Assembly: GCA_045586185.1 (NCBI GenBank)
Contig: JAZMZV010000029.1
Coordinates: 1-64,000, forward strand
Direction: 5' to 3'
Origin: RUG11551 sp045586185
GTDB lineage: Bacteria > Planctomycetota > Planctomycetia > Pirellulales > Thermoguttaceae
DNA length: 64,000 nt
The position numbers and the translations under genes are program-made. Below the pieces are notes generated by a model. That model saw only the letters and a program-made list of their open reading frames with translations. It was not told the origin of the DNA and did no database searches. Positions 24,997 to 34,695 of the stretch are shown here, one piece after another; position 1 is the first letter of the stretch; every line of letters begins with the position of its first letter.

Positions 24997-26202
24997 ATGG
25001 ATATAATTTTTACACTACAATCGACAACCGACGGCTCCCTGCTAACCGGGCAGGCGGCTAATACAACAGTTTATTTGAGCGTCGACGGCGCGGCTTTTAC
25101 AGCGTCAACCAACGCTGCGCAAGAGATTGGGCGCGGCGCTTACAAGCTAACATTGACCAGCGCGGAGGCATCCTTTACAGACGTTTTGTTGTATCAGCCG
25201 GTTTGCTCCGGCGCACAAACAAACACGTTGGCGATTGAAAAACCGACTGACGTTTCCGCGCTGGCGACGTCGTCCGACTTGTCCGCAGTTGCGTCAAATG
25301 TTTCAGCCATAAAAGAAAAAACAGACAATTTGCCAGCTGAACCAGCGGCAGTCGGTTCCGCTATGACATTAACCGAGGCAACGGTTACGTCAATTAAATC
25401 AGGACTTGCAACCATATCGACAGTAGAGGCGGCGGTTGTATCGCTTTCCAGCGGACTTGACACGCTGGCTGGTCATGGCGATACATACTGGTCAACGGCT
25501 GACCTTTCCGGTCTATCGACCTTTGACCCAACGACCGATACTGTTTTAATTGACGCCACTCAGGCAGCCACAATGGTTACGGCAACTGGGTTCGCTACGC
25601 CGAGTGATATTCCTTCGGCAGAAAATATTTGGGAATATCCGACCCGAACGATTACCGATTCGCCAGATATTCAAGCTGAACTGACTACTTACGGCGCGGC
25701 AAAGACAAGCGACATTCCAACATCGGAAGATATTTGGACGTATCCGACGCGAGAACTGACAAGCGAAATTGTTATTGGAATTTCCACGCAAAACATCAAG
25801 GATATTACCGATAGCGTTTGGGACGCTCCGGACAGAACTCTTACCGACTTGAAACCAAAACCGAACGGAAAGAATATCGTCTGTACTCCAACGAATGTTA
25901 CCAATGCCTACGGAGTACCGCGCCTTGAAAATTGGACTAATGAAACGTCCGGGACTACCGCGTTTGATGAGAAAATCGAAACGTACATCACTCTCGCCAA
26001 AGAGAAAATGGCGACTGACCTTAACGACCACATCAATGCGGCGATTGATTATATTGGCGCAGACAATATCACTGAACTATGCGCTTGGCTGACTGGATAC
26101 AATCTGTATCAGGACGATGAAAGTACAGACACAGACAGTCTGCCGGAAACGCGATATAATCAGTACCTTGAACAAATCCACAGAATCATGGAGAATATAT
26201 AA
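24997..26202 (+). CDS. Tail protein with repeated IWxYPTRTIT-type motifs
   Basis: The 401-aa protein contains an N-terminal 80-residue beta domain, an Ala/Ser/Thr-rich middle, and three related repeats: NIWEYPTRTIT (about 210), DIWTYPTRELT (about 249) and SVWDAPDRTLT (about 270). Such W-x-x-P-x-R-T-L-T repeats occur in tail fibre-like proteins of other phages. A helical C-terminus follows. Likely a distal tail structural protein. Confidence 0.55.
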   Translation: MDIIFTLQSTTDGSLLTGQAANTTVYLSVDGAAFTASTNAAQEIGRGAYKLTLTSAEASFTDVLLYQPVCSGAQTNTLAIEKPTDVSALATSSDLSAVASNVSAIKEKTDNLPAEPAAVGSAMTLTEATVTSIKSGLATISTVEAAVVSLSSGLDTLAGHGDTYWSTADLSGLSTFDPTTDTVLIDATQAATMVTATGFATPSDIPSAENIWEYPTRTITDSPDIQAELTTYGAAKTSDIPTSEDIWTYPTRELTSEIVIGISTQNIKDITDSVWDAPDRTLTDLKPKPNGKNIVCTPTNVTNAYGVPRLENWTNETSGTTAFDEKIETYITLAKEKMATDLNDHINAAIDYIGADNITELCAWLTGYNLYQDDESTDTDSLPETRYNQYLEQIHRIMENI

Positions 26203-26643
26203 ATGGCTAATACAATAGCAAATGTTTTTTCGACGTTGGCGGAAGGGCGAATTGACGGAGTAACCACTTCGGTTAGCAATTCCGCGACGCTTGCTCACGG
26301 TTCAACGTGCTTGTTTTCCGCCCTTGTTACAGACGTCCGGGGAGAAAGCTACGACCCGTCTGATATAAACTCTGTTTCCTACACAATCACAGACATTAGC
26401 GCGGATACGCCTACTGCCGTTACCGGACATAGCAATGTTTATCTGTCTGCTCTTAACGTGTTTTACAGCGCGCAGCCAAAAATGTACATGGGAGAGGCTA
26501 TCGTTACCAATTTCGAGTTTACGCCCGACCGTTCTGCTTACGAGCCGTTCCCGGAAGCTGGAAAAACGTACAGGGTTAGAATTGACATTACCCCAACAGA
26601 AGGATTCTGTTCTCCATTGATTTATGACGTTACGACAGAATGA
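26203..26643 (+). CDS. Hypothetical tail-region protein (146 aa)
   Basis: It starts directly after the previous stop and overlaps the next gene by 4 nt (ATGA). The sequence is beta-rich with a central AQPKMYMGEAIVTNFEF strand and no recognised domain. Position in the distal tail block suggests a baseplate part. Confidence 0.5.
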   Translation: MANTIANVFSTLAEGRIDGVTTSVSNSATLAHGSTCLFSALVTDVRGESYDPSDINSVSYTITDISADTPTAVTGHSNVYLSALNVFYSAQPKMYMGEAIVTNFEFTPDRSAYEPFPEAGKTYRVRIDITPTEGFCSPLIYDVTTE

Positions 26644-28727
26644 GCAAGATATTTAGAAAAAAGTATCTGAATTACCCTGCTGGAATTGTCGGAAAAGACG
26701 ATAAAGGCAAAACAAGGGTCAAGCAAGTTCAACATTCCACTTCCGCGCCAGTAGTTTATATTTCAAATAAATGGGGCGGAAAGTGGGCGCGTATTGACAC
26801 GTTCGACGTCCAGAGCATTGAACTTCGATCCGCTTCTGCGGGCGAGGATACTTGCATAATTAAGTATCGCTACGGTCATATTGCATACCCGAACGCTCCC
26901 GATAAGAAGTGGAAAACTGTAAACACAAAACGGTTTACCGGAAAAACAATGTGGGTCAGGGTTATGGAAGATAAGCTGATTCTATTCCAGGGTGTACTGA
27001 CAAACGTTGACGATGAATTTTACGGGAGGGGAAAAGACAACGGCGCTGGCGTTGAAAGCGGAGTACAGACGTTCACGTTCAAGGGCGGGTTGTTCCTGCT
27101 GGGAAGATTCCGATTCTATCAAAGCGCATGGCATACAGAAAAAGGAAGTTTTAACGAAATAGCTGGCGGCGTAAATAAAAACGAAAAGGATTGGCTGATT
27201 GACTGGATACCAGACTTTGGAGGGGAATCGGTTAAATATTGCGATTTTGATAAGCCGGAAATGGAGATTAGAGATTCTGCTCTCGGCAATATGAAAATCT
27301 TTACCGAAAAACCAGCGTGGAATGAAGCGGAAAGAAAGAAGCAAAAAAAGTACATAGCCTTTGGCGGCGATGAACTTTTCAGACCAGAAGGGGCGTTTGC
27401 GTACCTTGCGAAACTGATAGATTTGAAAAATTGGGACGCTCCGAAATTCGACGTTGATATGCGCTATATTCAAGACGAAATAGCTGGAAAGCAGATTGAA
27501 GCTGAACCTGTTATGAACGCCCGCGACTTCCTTCTCAAAGCGTTTGACGTCAGCAGTGGATACGACTTCTACTTTGAACCGACGAAAGAAGGGTATACAA
27601 TCGTTCCGTTCCCGCGAGAAAACAACGATACGTATTTCTGGGTAAATCCGCAGCATACCGCAGTTGTAAATTGCACGCTCTCTCGCAATATGGAAGATTA
27701 TTATACCGCCGTCCGAGTTGTTGGAGAGAGAATTGTTATAAGTTGGCAGGGCATCCGTCAGTTCTTTCCAGTCAGAAATCCAGTTGGCGTCAACATAAAT
27801 GACACAGACGATAACGGCGCGCTTTGTATGTTTGATATGTTTGAAACACGAAAGGATTATTGTGATATTAGAATTGGAGAAATTAGTATAGATAAAAACG
27901 GAAAAGCAAATATTGATTGGAATAATATAACAAGCCTTTTTGAACAGACAAAATATCGCTCTGTTCTTACGGATTTTTATTATGATTTTACGACAGAGGA
28001 AAAACTTGATAAAGGACCGTTCTTGTGGTTTGACGGCAGATCATACAATAAAAATCATGGCGGATCTGTGATAGACCAAGATAATATTCAATGGGTTGAG
28101 GCAAAGGGGTTGGAGGTTGGCGTTGAGCCGTTTGAGCAGGCGATAGGCGTTAAATTAAAAGTCAAAGACTGGACGCGACTTCTTGATGGTAAAATGTACT
28201 CGTTCAATAACGGGGCAGTTGCAGATGGAGAAGGAATTGCAGACAACGACGAAAGTTTTGAAAACTGGCACGTTGACGCAAATAATTTCCCGATTGAGCT
28301 AAGAAAAAAAGAGGTTCCAGACATTTGTGTTAGACTGTTCAAATTTCATCTGGCGTTTGAAATCGACCAGAGATTCAAATATGTTTTTGGCGACTATCAG
28401 GACGAATATCGGACGCTGACAGTTTACGAGAAGGACGCGCGATTGGTTTTAAGTTTTGCAACCGGAATGAATATAGCTGGCGGTAGTTTTGGAAAGGCTG
28501 TTCGCAACGATTTTGACAAACTCAAAAAGAGATATGAAGCAATACTAAAAGAGTATCGCAAGCCGCCGTCTAATTTGACCTGTCAGATGAAAGGGATATT
28601 ATCCCCAGCGATATTAGGCAAACGAATTACCGTCGCCGGAGATAATGTTTCGCAAGATACAAATACGTCTTTGACGCATATTTCATACACGTTCCCGGAA
28701 GGGAAAAGCCCGCAGACGAGAATATAA
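26640..28727 (+). CDS. Large tail/baseplate protein (695 aa)
   Basis: The second largest structural gene. It is rich in Tyr, Trp, Asp and Lys. A central region (about residues 285-345, with GYDFYFEPTKEGYTIVPFP) recalls hub proteins that bear several beta domains. The C-terminus (LSPAILGKRITVAGDNVSQD) has the pattern of baseplate hub proteins where a late domain links to the tube. In lambda this place is taken by gpL-K-I-J. The assignment is positional. Confidence 0.55.
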   Translation: MSKIFRKKYLNYPAGIVGKDDKGKTRVKQVQHSTSAPVVYISNKWGGKWARIDTFDVQSIELRSASAGEDTCIIKYRYGHIAYPNAPDKKWKTVNTKRFTGKTMWVRVMEDKLILFQGVLTNVDDEFYGRGKDNGAGVESGVQTFTFKGGLFLLGRFRFYQSAWHTEKGSFNEIAGGVNKNEKDWLIDWIPDFGGESVKYCDFDKPEMEIRDSALGNMKIFTEKPAWNEAERKKQKKYIAFGGDELFRPEGAFAYLAKLIDLKNWDAPKFDVDMRYIQDEIAGKQIEAEPVMNARDFLLKAFDVSSGYDFYFEPTKEGYTIVPFPRENNDTYFWVNPQHTAVVNCTLSRNMEDYYTAVRVVGERIVISWQGIRQFFPVRNPVGVNINDTDDNGALCMFDMFETRKDYCDIRIGEISIDKNGKANIDWNNITSLFEQTKYRSVLTDFYYDFTTEEKLDKGPFLWFDGRSYNKNHGGSVIDQDNIQWVEAKGLEVGVEPFEQAIGVKLKVKDWTRLLDGKMYSFNNGAVADGEGIADNDESFENWHVDANNFPIELRKKEVPDICVRLFKFHLAFEIDQRFKYVFGDYQDEYRTLTVYEKDARLVLSFATGMNIAGGSFGKAVRNDFDKLKKRYEAILKEYRKPPSNLTCQMKGILSPAILGKRITVAGDNVSQDTNTSLTHISYTFPEGKSPQTRI

Positions 28728-28728
28728 A

Positions 28729-29901
28729 ATGGCAACGACGGCGAATAAGAATTGCAAACAGTTTATTGGAATCGTAACCGGAGAGGACGGCATAACCGCC
28801 CGTAGCGGAGACGAGCCGGGGAAAGGAACTGTCAAGCTGCAAACCGCTGAAATAAACGAGAGTGAATCAACAAGCAGCGAAACTGTTTACCAGATTTCTG
28901 AAACCGGATCGACTGACGTTGAAGTCTACAATTATACCGAGTTGACTTTTGCTGAAAATGACGAAGTGGAAATTTGGCAAGATGGGTACGGGGTATTTTG
29001 GGTAACGCCGACGAAAGATAGATTTGAATATTTTATAATCAATAAAAATTGGAACGGAGAAGGAACGCCGCCTAATACTCCTTCAATCTTTACAAAAGGC
29101 AGCTTGCATTATGTAATGTGGGACGGGGCAGATTGGGTTCCGCATAGCGACAATGAAGCGTCTAATCTATCAAGTCCTCTTCGACCGTCCGGCGCAAAAC
29201 TCGTTGTCTGCCAACAGGACGCGCCGTCTGACGCTAAAGATTATAAAATGCCATATTACACGCCGGAAAGCAACATTGGCGTCCCGCCGACTATTTCAAG
29301 TGTTTGGAATGGTCTTAATGGAGATAGGGCAGGTGTTGTTCCCGGGGAACACGCATTTACAAATAAATGGCTGGATTACGAAGTTACCTCTACTCGAAGT
29401 TTTGCCTACAATCCCAATTTTACAGATGAGTTTGAGGCTGTAGGTCAAACAGGCGGAAACCAGTATTTGTACATAGAACATAACAATCAACAGTATCAGG
29501 TATTTTATCCAAACAGCAATTCTTTTATGGGTTGGGCTAACAATAGTTATCCAGACATTTACCCTGGAGACAAGATACTCGTCGCGTTCAACGCTGCCAT
29601 TGGTACAGGGGTAGCGGTTGATTATCCGACAGATTATCCAGACGGAACTGTTATGCCTTGGTATACCCCTCGACTGGGAACTCCTTTGACGTCGTATTTA
29701 CCCGGGCGCGGTTGGCGACCCTATGACCCGTACGGCAGCGCACACGGCGAAATAACCGTAGAACGAATTGATAAAAACGGCGCACACTACAACGCCGCTG
29801 GCGATTGTGTTTATGTTGAATCTGGAACGAGCGATAAGATTGCTGTTAAGGAAGGTTGCTTACGCTTCGTCGAAAAGATTAAAACAGGGGCAATTACTTA
29901 A
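28729..29901 (+). CDS. Tail tip/fibre protein (390 aa)
   Basis: Last gene of the rightward operon. The N-terminal 120 residues contain an EIWQDGYGVFWVTP strand; the middle is Pro/Asn/Tyr-rich and the C-terminus ends with KIAVKEGCLRFVEK. Many short beta segments and Tyr/Asn/Gly-rich loops suggest a fibre or adhesin. The stop overlaps the end of the convergent integrase gene (29898). Confidence 0.55.
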   Translation: MATTANKNCKQFIGIVTGEDGITARSGDEPGKGTVKLQTAEINESESTSSETVYQISETGSTDVEVYNYTELTFAENDEVEIWQDGYGVFWVTPTKDRFEYFIINKNWNGEGTPPNTPSIFTKGSLHYVMWDGADWVPHSDNEASNLSSPLRPSGAKLVVCQQDAPSDAKDYKMPYYTPESNIGVPPTISSVWNGLNGDRAGVVPGEHAFTNKWLDYEVTSTRSFAYNPNFTDEFEAVGQTGGNQYLYIEHNNQQYQVFYPNSNSFMGWANNSYPDIYPGDKILVAFNAAIGTGVAVDYPTDYPDGTVMPWYTPRLGTPLTSYLPGRGWRPYDPYGSAHGEITVERIDKNGAHYNAAGDCVYVESGTSDKIAVKEGCLRFVEKIKTGAIT

Positions 29902-31196
29902 TCCCTTTGTTCCGCCGCCTGTATCGCTGCTTGTTTTGCCGAGTGGTCGTATACCCGCGCCATTTCAGGCGAGCTATGCCCAGCAATCTTCGACGCGGTT
30001 TCTATTCCAAACTGTTCAGAGTTTGCTGTATAAGCGGCGTGGCGCACTTGATACAACGTCCAGCGTGGGATTTGCTTGTCTGCCGGAGCCGATTTGTTGA
30101 AACGCTCTATTGCATTTTTTAACGCCCTGCCGATACTGGCGGACGTAAAACCTTCGTGGAATCGGTTTAACTTTCTCGCTCTTTTCTTTTTCGCTCTGGC
30201 GACTTGCGAAGGTTGAACTTTGCTCTTTCGTTCTCTGCTTAACCTGTCCCACTTCTCCTGCATTAAATCTTTGGGAGAGAACAGAAAATCGTCCGGTTCT
30301 TTATTGACGATAATCTTTTCAATCTCTGCTGATTCAGAACGCGAAAAGACGATGTACCGTTTTTTGTTTTTCGCTGCCGTCTTATGTTTGTCGGGCGCGA
30401 AAAGGTATAATCCATCGTCAAGACGTTGGAGGTCTTTTATCTGGATTCTGCAAAGTTCAGACGGTCTGGCTCCTGTACCCCTCAAAAAACGCACAAAACG
30501 GGCGACCGTGGGCGGGAGAATTGGGAGGGTATAATTTATCACTTCATCGTCAACCGCTTCTCTGGCTGGCAGAGAGGGCGGAGAATTGAGGTCTGATTCT
30601 TTAACAAGCGGAAAGTCTTTAATTGCCGTCCAGATTTCCGGTTTGATGTACCCAGCATTTATCCCGTAATGGATAATTCGCTTCCATGTGGAAAGAAGTT
30701 TATTGACGTACCCCAGCGACCACTTCTTTTTTGTTGCGATTCTCTGTTTCAGTCCTTTATAAATTCTAAATTCTTTTCTCTCATCGGACGCGATAGAGCA
30801 GAAATAGGATTTGATTTTGGCGAAGGTTTGTAAACCGAACTCCCCGACAGTAATGTCGGGAACAGCTTCCATTGCATAGCGGATCGTCGTCTTAACGCGA
30901 TAAAGGTCAGAACTCTTTTCGCTGCCATTGAACTTTTCGAGATATTCCAGGTAGATATTTTCCAGTGTCAAGTCAGGGCTATTGTCAACTTCCGGTAAAG
31001 AGTACTCGCCGGAAACGGTCAGGTATTGCAATCGGGCGTACTCTTGCAACGCTTCCTGACTACCCCAACGTCCGAGATAATGAATTTTTTTCTGCCCGTC
31101 TGCGGTCGTAACCGTGCAACGGGCGGTATCGCGGTTCTCTCCGTTCTTTCCTGCGGGTCGTTTTTGGCGTACCAGCTTCCCGATTTTCGCTTGCAT
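29898..31196 (-). CDS. int: Tyrosine recombinase (phage integrase)
   Basis: The 432-aa protein has an N-terminal arm-binding and core-binding region (residues 1-220, basic). The catalytic domain shows Arg in GTGARPSELCRIQ, Arg-His in YQVRHAAYT (a Tyr replaces the usual first His), His in AGHSSPEMARVY and the nucleophile Tyr nine residues later. It points toward tRNA-Arg 125 bp away, the usual geometry of a phage integrated at a tRNA 3' end. The start at 31196 has an AAGGAGAG-type site upstream. Confidence 0.9.
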   Translation of the reverse strand: MQAKIGKLVRQKRPAGKNGENRDTARCTVTTADGQKKIHYLGRWGSQEALQEYARLQYLTVSGEYSLPEVDNSPDLTLENIYLEYLEKFNGSEKSSDLYRVKTTIRYAMEAVPDITVGEFGLQTFAKIKSYFCSIASDERKEFRIYKGLKQRIATKKKWSLGYVNKLLSTWKRIIHYGINAGYIKPEIWTAIKDFPLVKESDLNSPPSLPAREAVDDEVINYTLPILPPTVARFVRFLRGTGARPSELCRIQIKDLQRLDDGLYLFAPDKHKTAAKNKKRYIVFSRSESAEIEKIIVNKEPDDFLFSPKDLMQEKWDRLSRERKSKVQPSQVARAKKKRARKLNRFHEGFTSASIGRALKNAIERFNKSAPADKQIPRWTLYQVRHAAYTANSEQFGIETASKIAGHSSPEMARVYDHSAKQAAIQAAEQRD

Positions 31197-31320
31197 TTTT
31201 CTCTCCTTGCCTTAAAAAGTATCCAAAAAAGTATCTGGATATTATTTTAATGGCTTTTTCTTGAAGTGCTTTTGTTACATTGAAAATAGAAATAACAATA
31301 AATACAAGCGTATCCTTGAA

Positions 31321-31350
31321 TACCCCAGACGTGATTCGAACACGTAACCC
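31321..31350. other. Predicted attachment-site core (3' part of tRNA-Arg)
   Basis: The tRNA 3' end faces the integrase gene, and the T-arm/acceptor segment is the usual crossover core for this class. A second copy should mark the other prophage end. None was found in positions 1-31200, so that end lies left of the window. The exact limits are inference. Confidence 0.35.
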
Positions 31351-31394
31351 TCGGTTCCGAAGACCGATGCGCTATCCAATTGCGCCACTGAGGC
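31321..31394 (-). tRNA. tRNA-Arg (anticodon TCG)
   Basis: Minus-strand 74-nt cloverleaf: acceptor GCCTCAG pairs CTGGGGT with two G-U wobbles. The D arm is GCGC...GCGC, the anticodon stem TCGGT/ACCGA holds loop CTTCGGA (anticodon TCG, codon CGA), and the T arm is ACGTG-TTCGAAT-CACGT. CCA is not encoded. Integration leaves the gene intact. Confidence 0.9.
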
Positions 31395-31407
31395 ATTTAT
31401 TATTTGT

Positions 31408-31435
31408 ATTTTAGCCGATTTCCCATTTCCTGCAA
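31408..31435 (-). promoter_or_regulatory. Promoter of tRNA-Arg
   Basis: On the minus strand TTGCAG (31430-31435) and TAAAAT (31408-31413) are 16 bp apart, about 14 nt before the tRNA 5' end. Confidence 0.5.
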
Positions 31436-31587
31436 GGAGGGGTCAAAAACGTTTTTTCCATGACGCAATTATATTTGGGGACGTTCTTTATTCCGGCAGA
31501 AAAGAATTCCCCTTCCCCATCAACGCAAACAAAAAGCAGAAGTTCCGTTTTTTCTTGTTTAACAGGGCAAGAAGTTCAAAATCGATG

Positions 31588-31615
31588 TTGCATTGTTTTC
31601 GTTTTTTGGTAAAAT
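31588..31615 (+). promoter_or_regulatory. Promoter of cysS
   Basis: TTGCAT (31588-31593) and TAAAAT (31610-31615) are 16 bp apart. The ATG of cysS is at 31668, so the leader would be about 45 nt. Confidence 0.45.
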
Positions 31616-31667
31616 AGGGAATCAATTGAATATATTCATTTCCCACCCAACCCTAATAGACAAAACT

Positions 31668-33251
31668 ATGATTCGAGTATACAACACGCTCAGTCGTCAA
31701 AAGGAAGATTTCGTTCCCGTTCAAACGCCCACCGGCGAGAAGCGTCCTGTTGGAATGTATTTGTGCGGTCCGACGGTTTATAAGCCCAGCCACATCGGGC
31801 ACATGGTCGGCCCGGTAATTTTTGACTGCGTCAAGCGATACCTGACCTACAGCGGGTACGACGTTACGTTCGTTGTCAACATTACCGACGTTGACGACAA
31901 GCTCATCAACGAGTCCAACGCCCGCCACATGGCGATGGCTGACCTGGCGGCGGAAATGACCCAGGATTACCTGTCGAACATTCAGGCGCTGGGCGTTACG
32001 ACGATCGACCATTTCCCGCACGCGACGGAGTACATCCCGCAGATTATCAAATTCGTTCAGGATTTGATTGACAAAGGGTTTGCTTACGAGTCCGACGGCG
32101 ACGTTTACTACGACGTCGCACAGTTCGCCGGATACGGGAAGCTGTCACACCGCTCCGTCGAGCAGATGCTGGGCGAAGGCGGTTCCACGGCTGAGAGAAA
32201 ACATTCTGCGGCGGACTTCGCCTTGTGGAAAAGCGCGAAGCCGGGCGAGCCGTCCTGGGAATCCCCCTGGGGACCGGGCAGACCGGGCTGGCATATTGAA
32301 TGTTCCGTTATGGGATCCTGCCTGTTGGGAGACACGTTCGACATCCACGGCGGCGGGCTTGACCTGGCGTTCCCGCACCACGAAAACGAAATCGCCCAGT
32401 CGGAAGCGCGAAGCGGCAAGCCGTACGTCAAATACTGGATGCACAACGGTCTGATGCAGGCGTCGGACGAAATCGGAAAAGTCGGCGGGCGCAAGACCAA
32501 GGCGGCAGACGCCCCGGAAGCCAAAGAAGGCGACATCGCGTCACAGGAAGCGGGCAAAATAAGTAAGTCTAAAGGCTCCGTCCCGTTCCGAGACATGCTC
32601 AAGACGTTTGCCGGCGAAACGATTCGATTCTTCCTGCTGTCAACGCATTATCGACGTCCGATTGACTATTCCGTCCGCCGCATTGAAGAAGTCCAAACCG
32701 GTTTGGAGGCGTTCTATCGATTCTTCAAACGATTTGACCGCGTAACGGGAACGAAATTCTATCAGACGGAATTCGCCAAAACCCGCGACGCCGGCGAGTT
32801 CGATCCGGGTCAGTCGGAACTGCTGCAGTCGGTCGCGCAAAGCCGCAAGACGTTCCTCGACGCCATGGACGACGACTTCAACACCGGCGCGGGAATTGCA
32901 GAATTGTTTGACCTGCTCAAAAAACTCAACAAGTTCATCGACGACCAGAAGCTGGAAACCGCCCCGACGCCGGAAGCCGTCGCTCAACTCGTTCAGGGCG
33001 TCAAGACGTTCCGGGAACTGGCAGGCGCTTTGGGTCTGTTCCTCGAACCGCCCAAGAAAGCCGGTCAGGACGACTCTGCCGAAGACAACTCGCTCGTTGA
33101 CGGTTTGATGAATCTGATTATTCAGATTCGCGCCAACGCCCGACAAAACAAAGACTGGGCGACAAGCGACCTGATTCGCGACGCGCTGAAAGAACTTGGC
33201 GTCAAACTGGAAGACCGCCCCGACAAAACAACGACCTGGGAAAAGGCGTAG
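31668..33251 (+). CDS. cysS: Cysteinyl-tRNA synthetase
   Basis: This 527-aa class I synthetase charges tRNA-Cys in the cytoplasm. Motifs: CGPTVY (zinc Cys), SHIGHMVG (HIGH), VVNITDVDDK, IECSVMG and FPHHENE (zinc ligands), GMHNG-type HNGLM, and KISKSKG (KMSKS). About 35 residues rich in Ala, Lys and Asp lie between HNGLM and KISKSKG, longer than in E. coli; this looks like a lineage insertion. The ATG at 31668 (MIRVYNTLS) is preferred over an upstream frame start because family proteins begin there. No clear ribosome site. Confidence 0.97.
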   Translation: MIRVYNTLSRQKEDFVPVQTPTGEKRPVGMYLCGPTVYKPSHIGHMVGPVIFDCVKRYLTYSGYDVTFVVNITDVDDKLINESNARHMAMADLAAEMTQDYLSNIQALGVTTIDHFPHATEYIPQIIKFVQDLIDKGFAYESDGDVYYDVAQFAGYGKLSHRSVEQMLGEGGSTAERKHSAADFALWKSAKPGEPSWESPWGPGRPGWHIECSVMGSCLLGDTFDIHGGGLDLAFPHHENEIAQSEARSGKPYVKYWMHNGLMQASDEIGKVGGRKTKAADAPEAKEGDIASQEAGKISKSKGSVPFRDMLKTFAGETIRFFLLSTHYRRPIDYSVRRIEEVQTGLEAFYRFFKRFDRVTGTKFYQTEFAKTRDAGEFDPGQSELLQSVAQSRKTFLDAMDDDFNTGAGIAELFDLLKKLNKFIDDQKLETAPTPEAVAQLVQGVKTFRELAGALGLFLEPPKKAGQDDSAEDNSLVDGLMNLIIQIRANARQNKDWATSDLIRDALKELGVKLEDRPDKTTTWEKA

Positions 33252-33304
33252 TCCCTTGAAATAAAAGCGGTAACGCCGCAAGAAGAAAAAAGCGTCTAAG
33301 AAAC

Positions 33305-33336
33305 AAGCGTCAGCGTTGCAATATGCGCTGACGCTT
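33305..33336 (+). terminator. Terminator of cysS
   Basis: AAGCGTCAGCG and CGCTGACGCTT pair around a 10-nt loop, followed by TTATTTATT. It lies about 55 bp after the cysS stop. Confidence 0.7.
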
Positions 33337-33397
33337 TATTTATTCCGGGAGAACAATCTCACTCTTCGGACGTCGCAGCTGCGATTTTTTTGGAATC

Positions 33398-33757
33398 TTA
33401 CTTTTCCGCCACGGTACTAATAATAACGCATACCAGTTCGAACAGCGGGAAAATAAAGGTCAAGAAGCCCAAAATGATCCCTACCCAGGCGTGAATAGCT
33501 CCTTTCGCCTCGGGATTCTTTTTTGCGTAAGACAAGCCCTTAAATCCGTAGATTATCGGGATAATTCCCAATGGCAGGCACATAAAACAGCCAAACAACG
33601 AAAAAATGCCTGTATAGTAACTGATTAGCGCATTTTTATTGTTTGGAATCAGCGCTCTTAACGTTTCATCTTCCGCATTGTCTTTTCCGCAGTTTGGGCA
33701 CAGCGGCGATCCTTGTGGAAGAACGCTTCCACATCTTCTACAAGTAAATTGAGTCAT
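33398..33757 (-). CDS. Zinc-ribbon plus DUF4190 membrane protein (119 aa)
   Basis: An N-terminal zinc ribbon (CRRCG near residue 5 and CPNCG near 18) is followed by two membrane segments of a DUF4190 module (residues about 43-70 and 88-112), with GFKGLSYAKKNPEAKG between them. Such proteins are small inner-membrane proteins of unknown function found beside DUF2752 and CD225-type genes. AAGGAT precedes the ATG. It is the last gene of the three-gene minus-strand cluster. Confidence 0.75.
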   Translation of the reverse strand: MTQFTCRRCGSVLPQGSPLCPNCGKDNAEDETLRALIPNNKNALISYYTGIFSLFGCFMCLPLGIIPIIYGFKGLSYAKKNPEAKGAIHAWVGIILGFLTFIFPLFELVCVIISTVAEK

Positions 33758-33775
33758 AGAGATATCCTTTTCTGG

Positions 33776-34162
33776 TTACATAGGAGGAGGCGCCAGCAAT
33801 GTAAATGGATACCACGGCAGGTTCCTGACAATCCAAAATGTGATTATTACGATAAGCAGCGGAACAACCACGTAATTGGTCATAGACAGGCGTGGGAAAA
33901 CAGCAATTAACGCCGCCATAATCAGCATTGGAAAAACCATCGGATTATAGCGGAACGCCATTACAATGTCGCCATGGAGCAACGAGTAATAGGCTCTTGT
34001 TACTCCACAGCCTGGACAATATAAATGCGTCATCTCATAGAAGATGCATTTAGGCAGATATTTATTGCCTGTCGTCGGTTTATGATAATACAAATATACG
34101 CTGCCTAAAACGAATACTATCAATAGTATTAAATAAAACGGCGTATATTTTTTCTTAAACAT
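33776..34162 (-). CDS. DUF2752 membrane protein (128 aa)
   Basis: The DUF2752 signature CPGCGVTRAYYSLLHGD sits near residue 50, between membrane segments at about 9-27, 60-85 and 95-115. The family is common in planctomycetes and Bacteroidetes; its function is unknown. It starts 18 nt before the DUF4190 gene on the same transcript. Confidence 0.8.
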   Translation of the reverse strand: MFKKKYTPFYLILLIVFVLGSVYLYYHKPTTGNKYLPKCIFYEMTHLYCPGCGVTRAYYSLLHGDIVMAFRYNPMVFPMLIMAALIAVFPRLSMTNYVVVPLLIVIITFWIVRNLPWYPFTLLAPPPM

Positions 34163-34314
34163 TATAAATCTGCAAAAGGCGATAAACCGACTATTGTAAA
34201 TTTTTAATACGCAATGGCAATCGAAATACTACTCATCAAACAACTTTGGTAAAAGACAAAAATCAACAGTCGTGATTATTTGACGACTTATATTCGATAG
34301 CGCTTGATGTATGA

Positions 34315-34695
34315 TTAGTATCCGCCGCCGCTTTCTGCTGCTGCAGCCAGAAATTGAATCACGAAAGCAATTGCATTGGAAATCAAGCCAAGACCGAAGG
34401 CAATCCACGCCCACATTTTGGCTTTATCAGCGGCCTCTTTGGCTGCTTGAAAATTGCCAACGGAAAGCAACGAATTGACTTTCGCTGCGTAAACAATCGA
34501 AACAATGCCAAATGGTATGCAACAACAAATCGTTGACAGAATTGACCAGACCATCGGGGATTTAATGTTGGGATACGGCTGGCTATTTTGATATCCGACT
34601 TGTGGTCCAAAACCTTGTCCGCCTTGAGGAGCAAATCCCTGTCCGCCCTGGGGTCCAAAACCTTGTCCGCCCTGAGGATTATAACCTTGAGACAT
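34315..34695 (-). CDS. CD225/dispanin-like small membrane protein
   Basis: The N-terminal 50 residues are Gly/Gln repeats (GGQGFGPQGGQGF-type units). Then come a CD225-type first membrane helix with CCC (SILSTICCCIPFG), a cytoplasmic loop (KVNSLLSVGNFQAAKEAADKA) and a second helix. This is the bacterial dispanin pattern (IFITM-like fold). GGAGAGG precedes the ATG. It heads the small-membrane-protein cluster; role unknown. Confidence 0.75.
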   Translation of the reverse strand: MSQGYNPQGGQGFGPQGGQGFAPQGGQGFGPQVGYQNSQPYPNIKSPMVWSILSTICCCIPFGIVSIVYAAKVNSLLSVGNFQAAKEAADKAKMWAWIAFGLGLISNAIAFVIQFLAAAAESGGGY

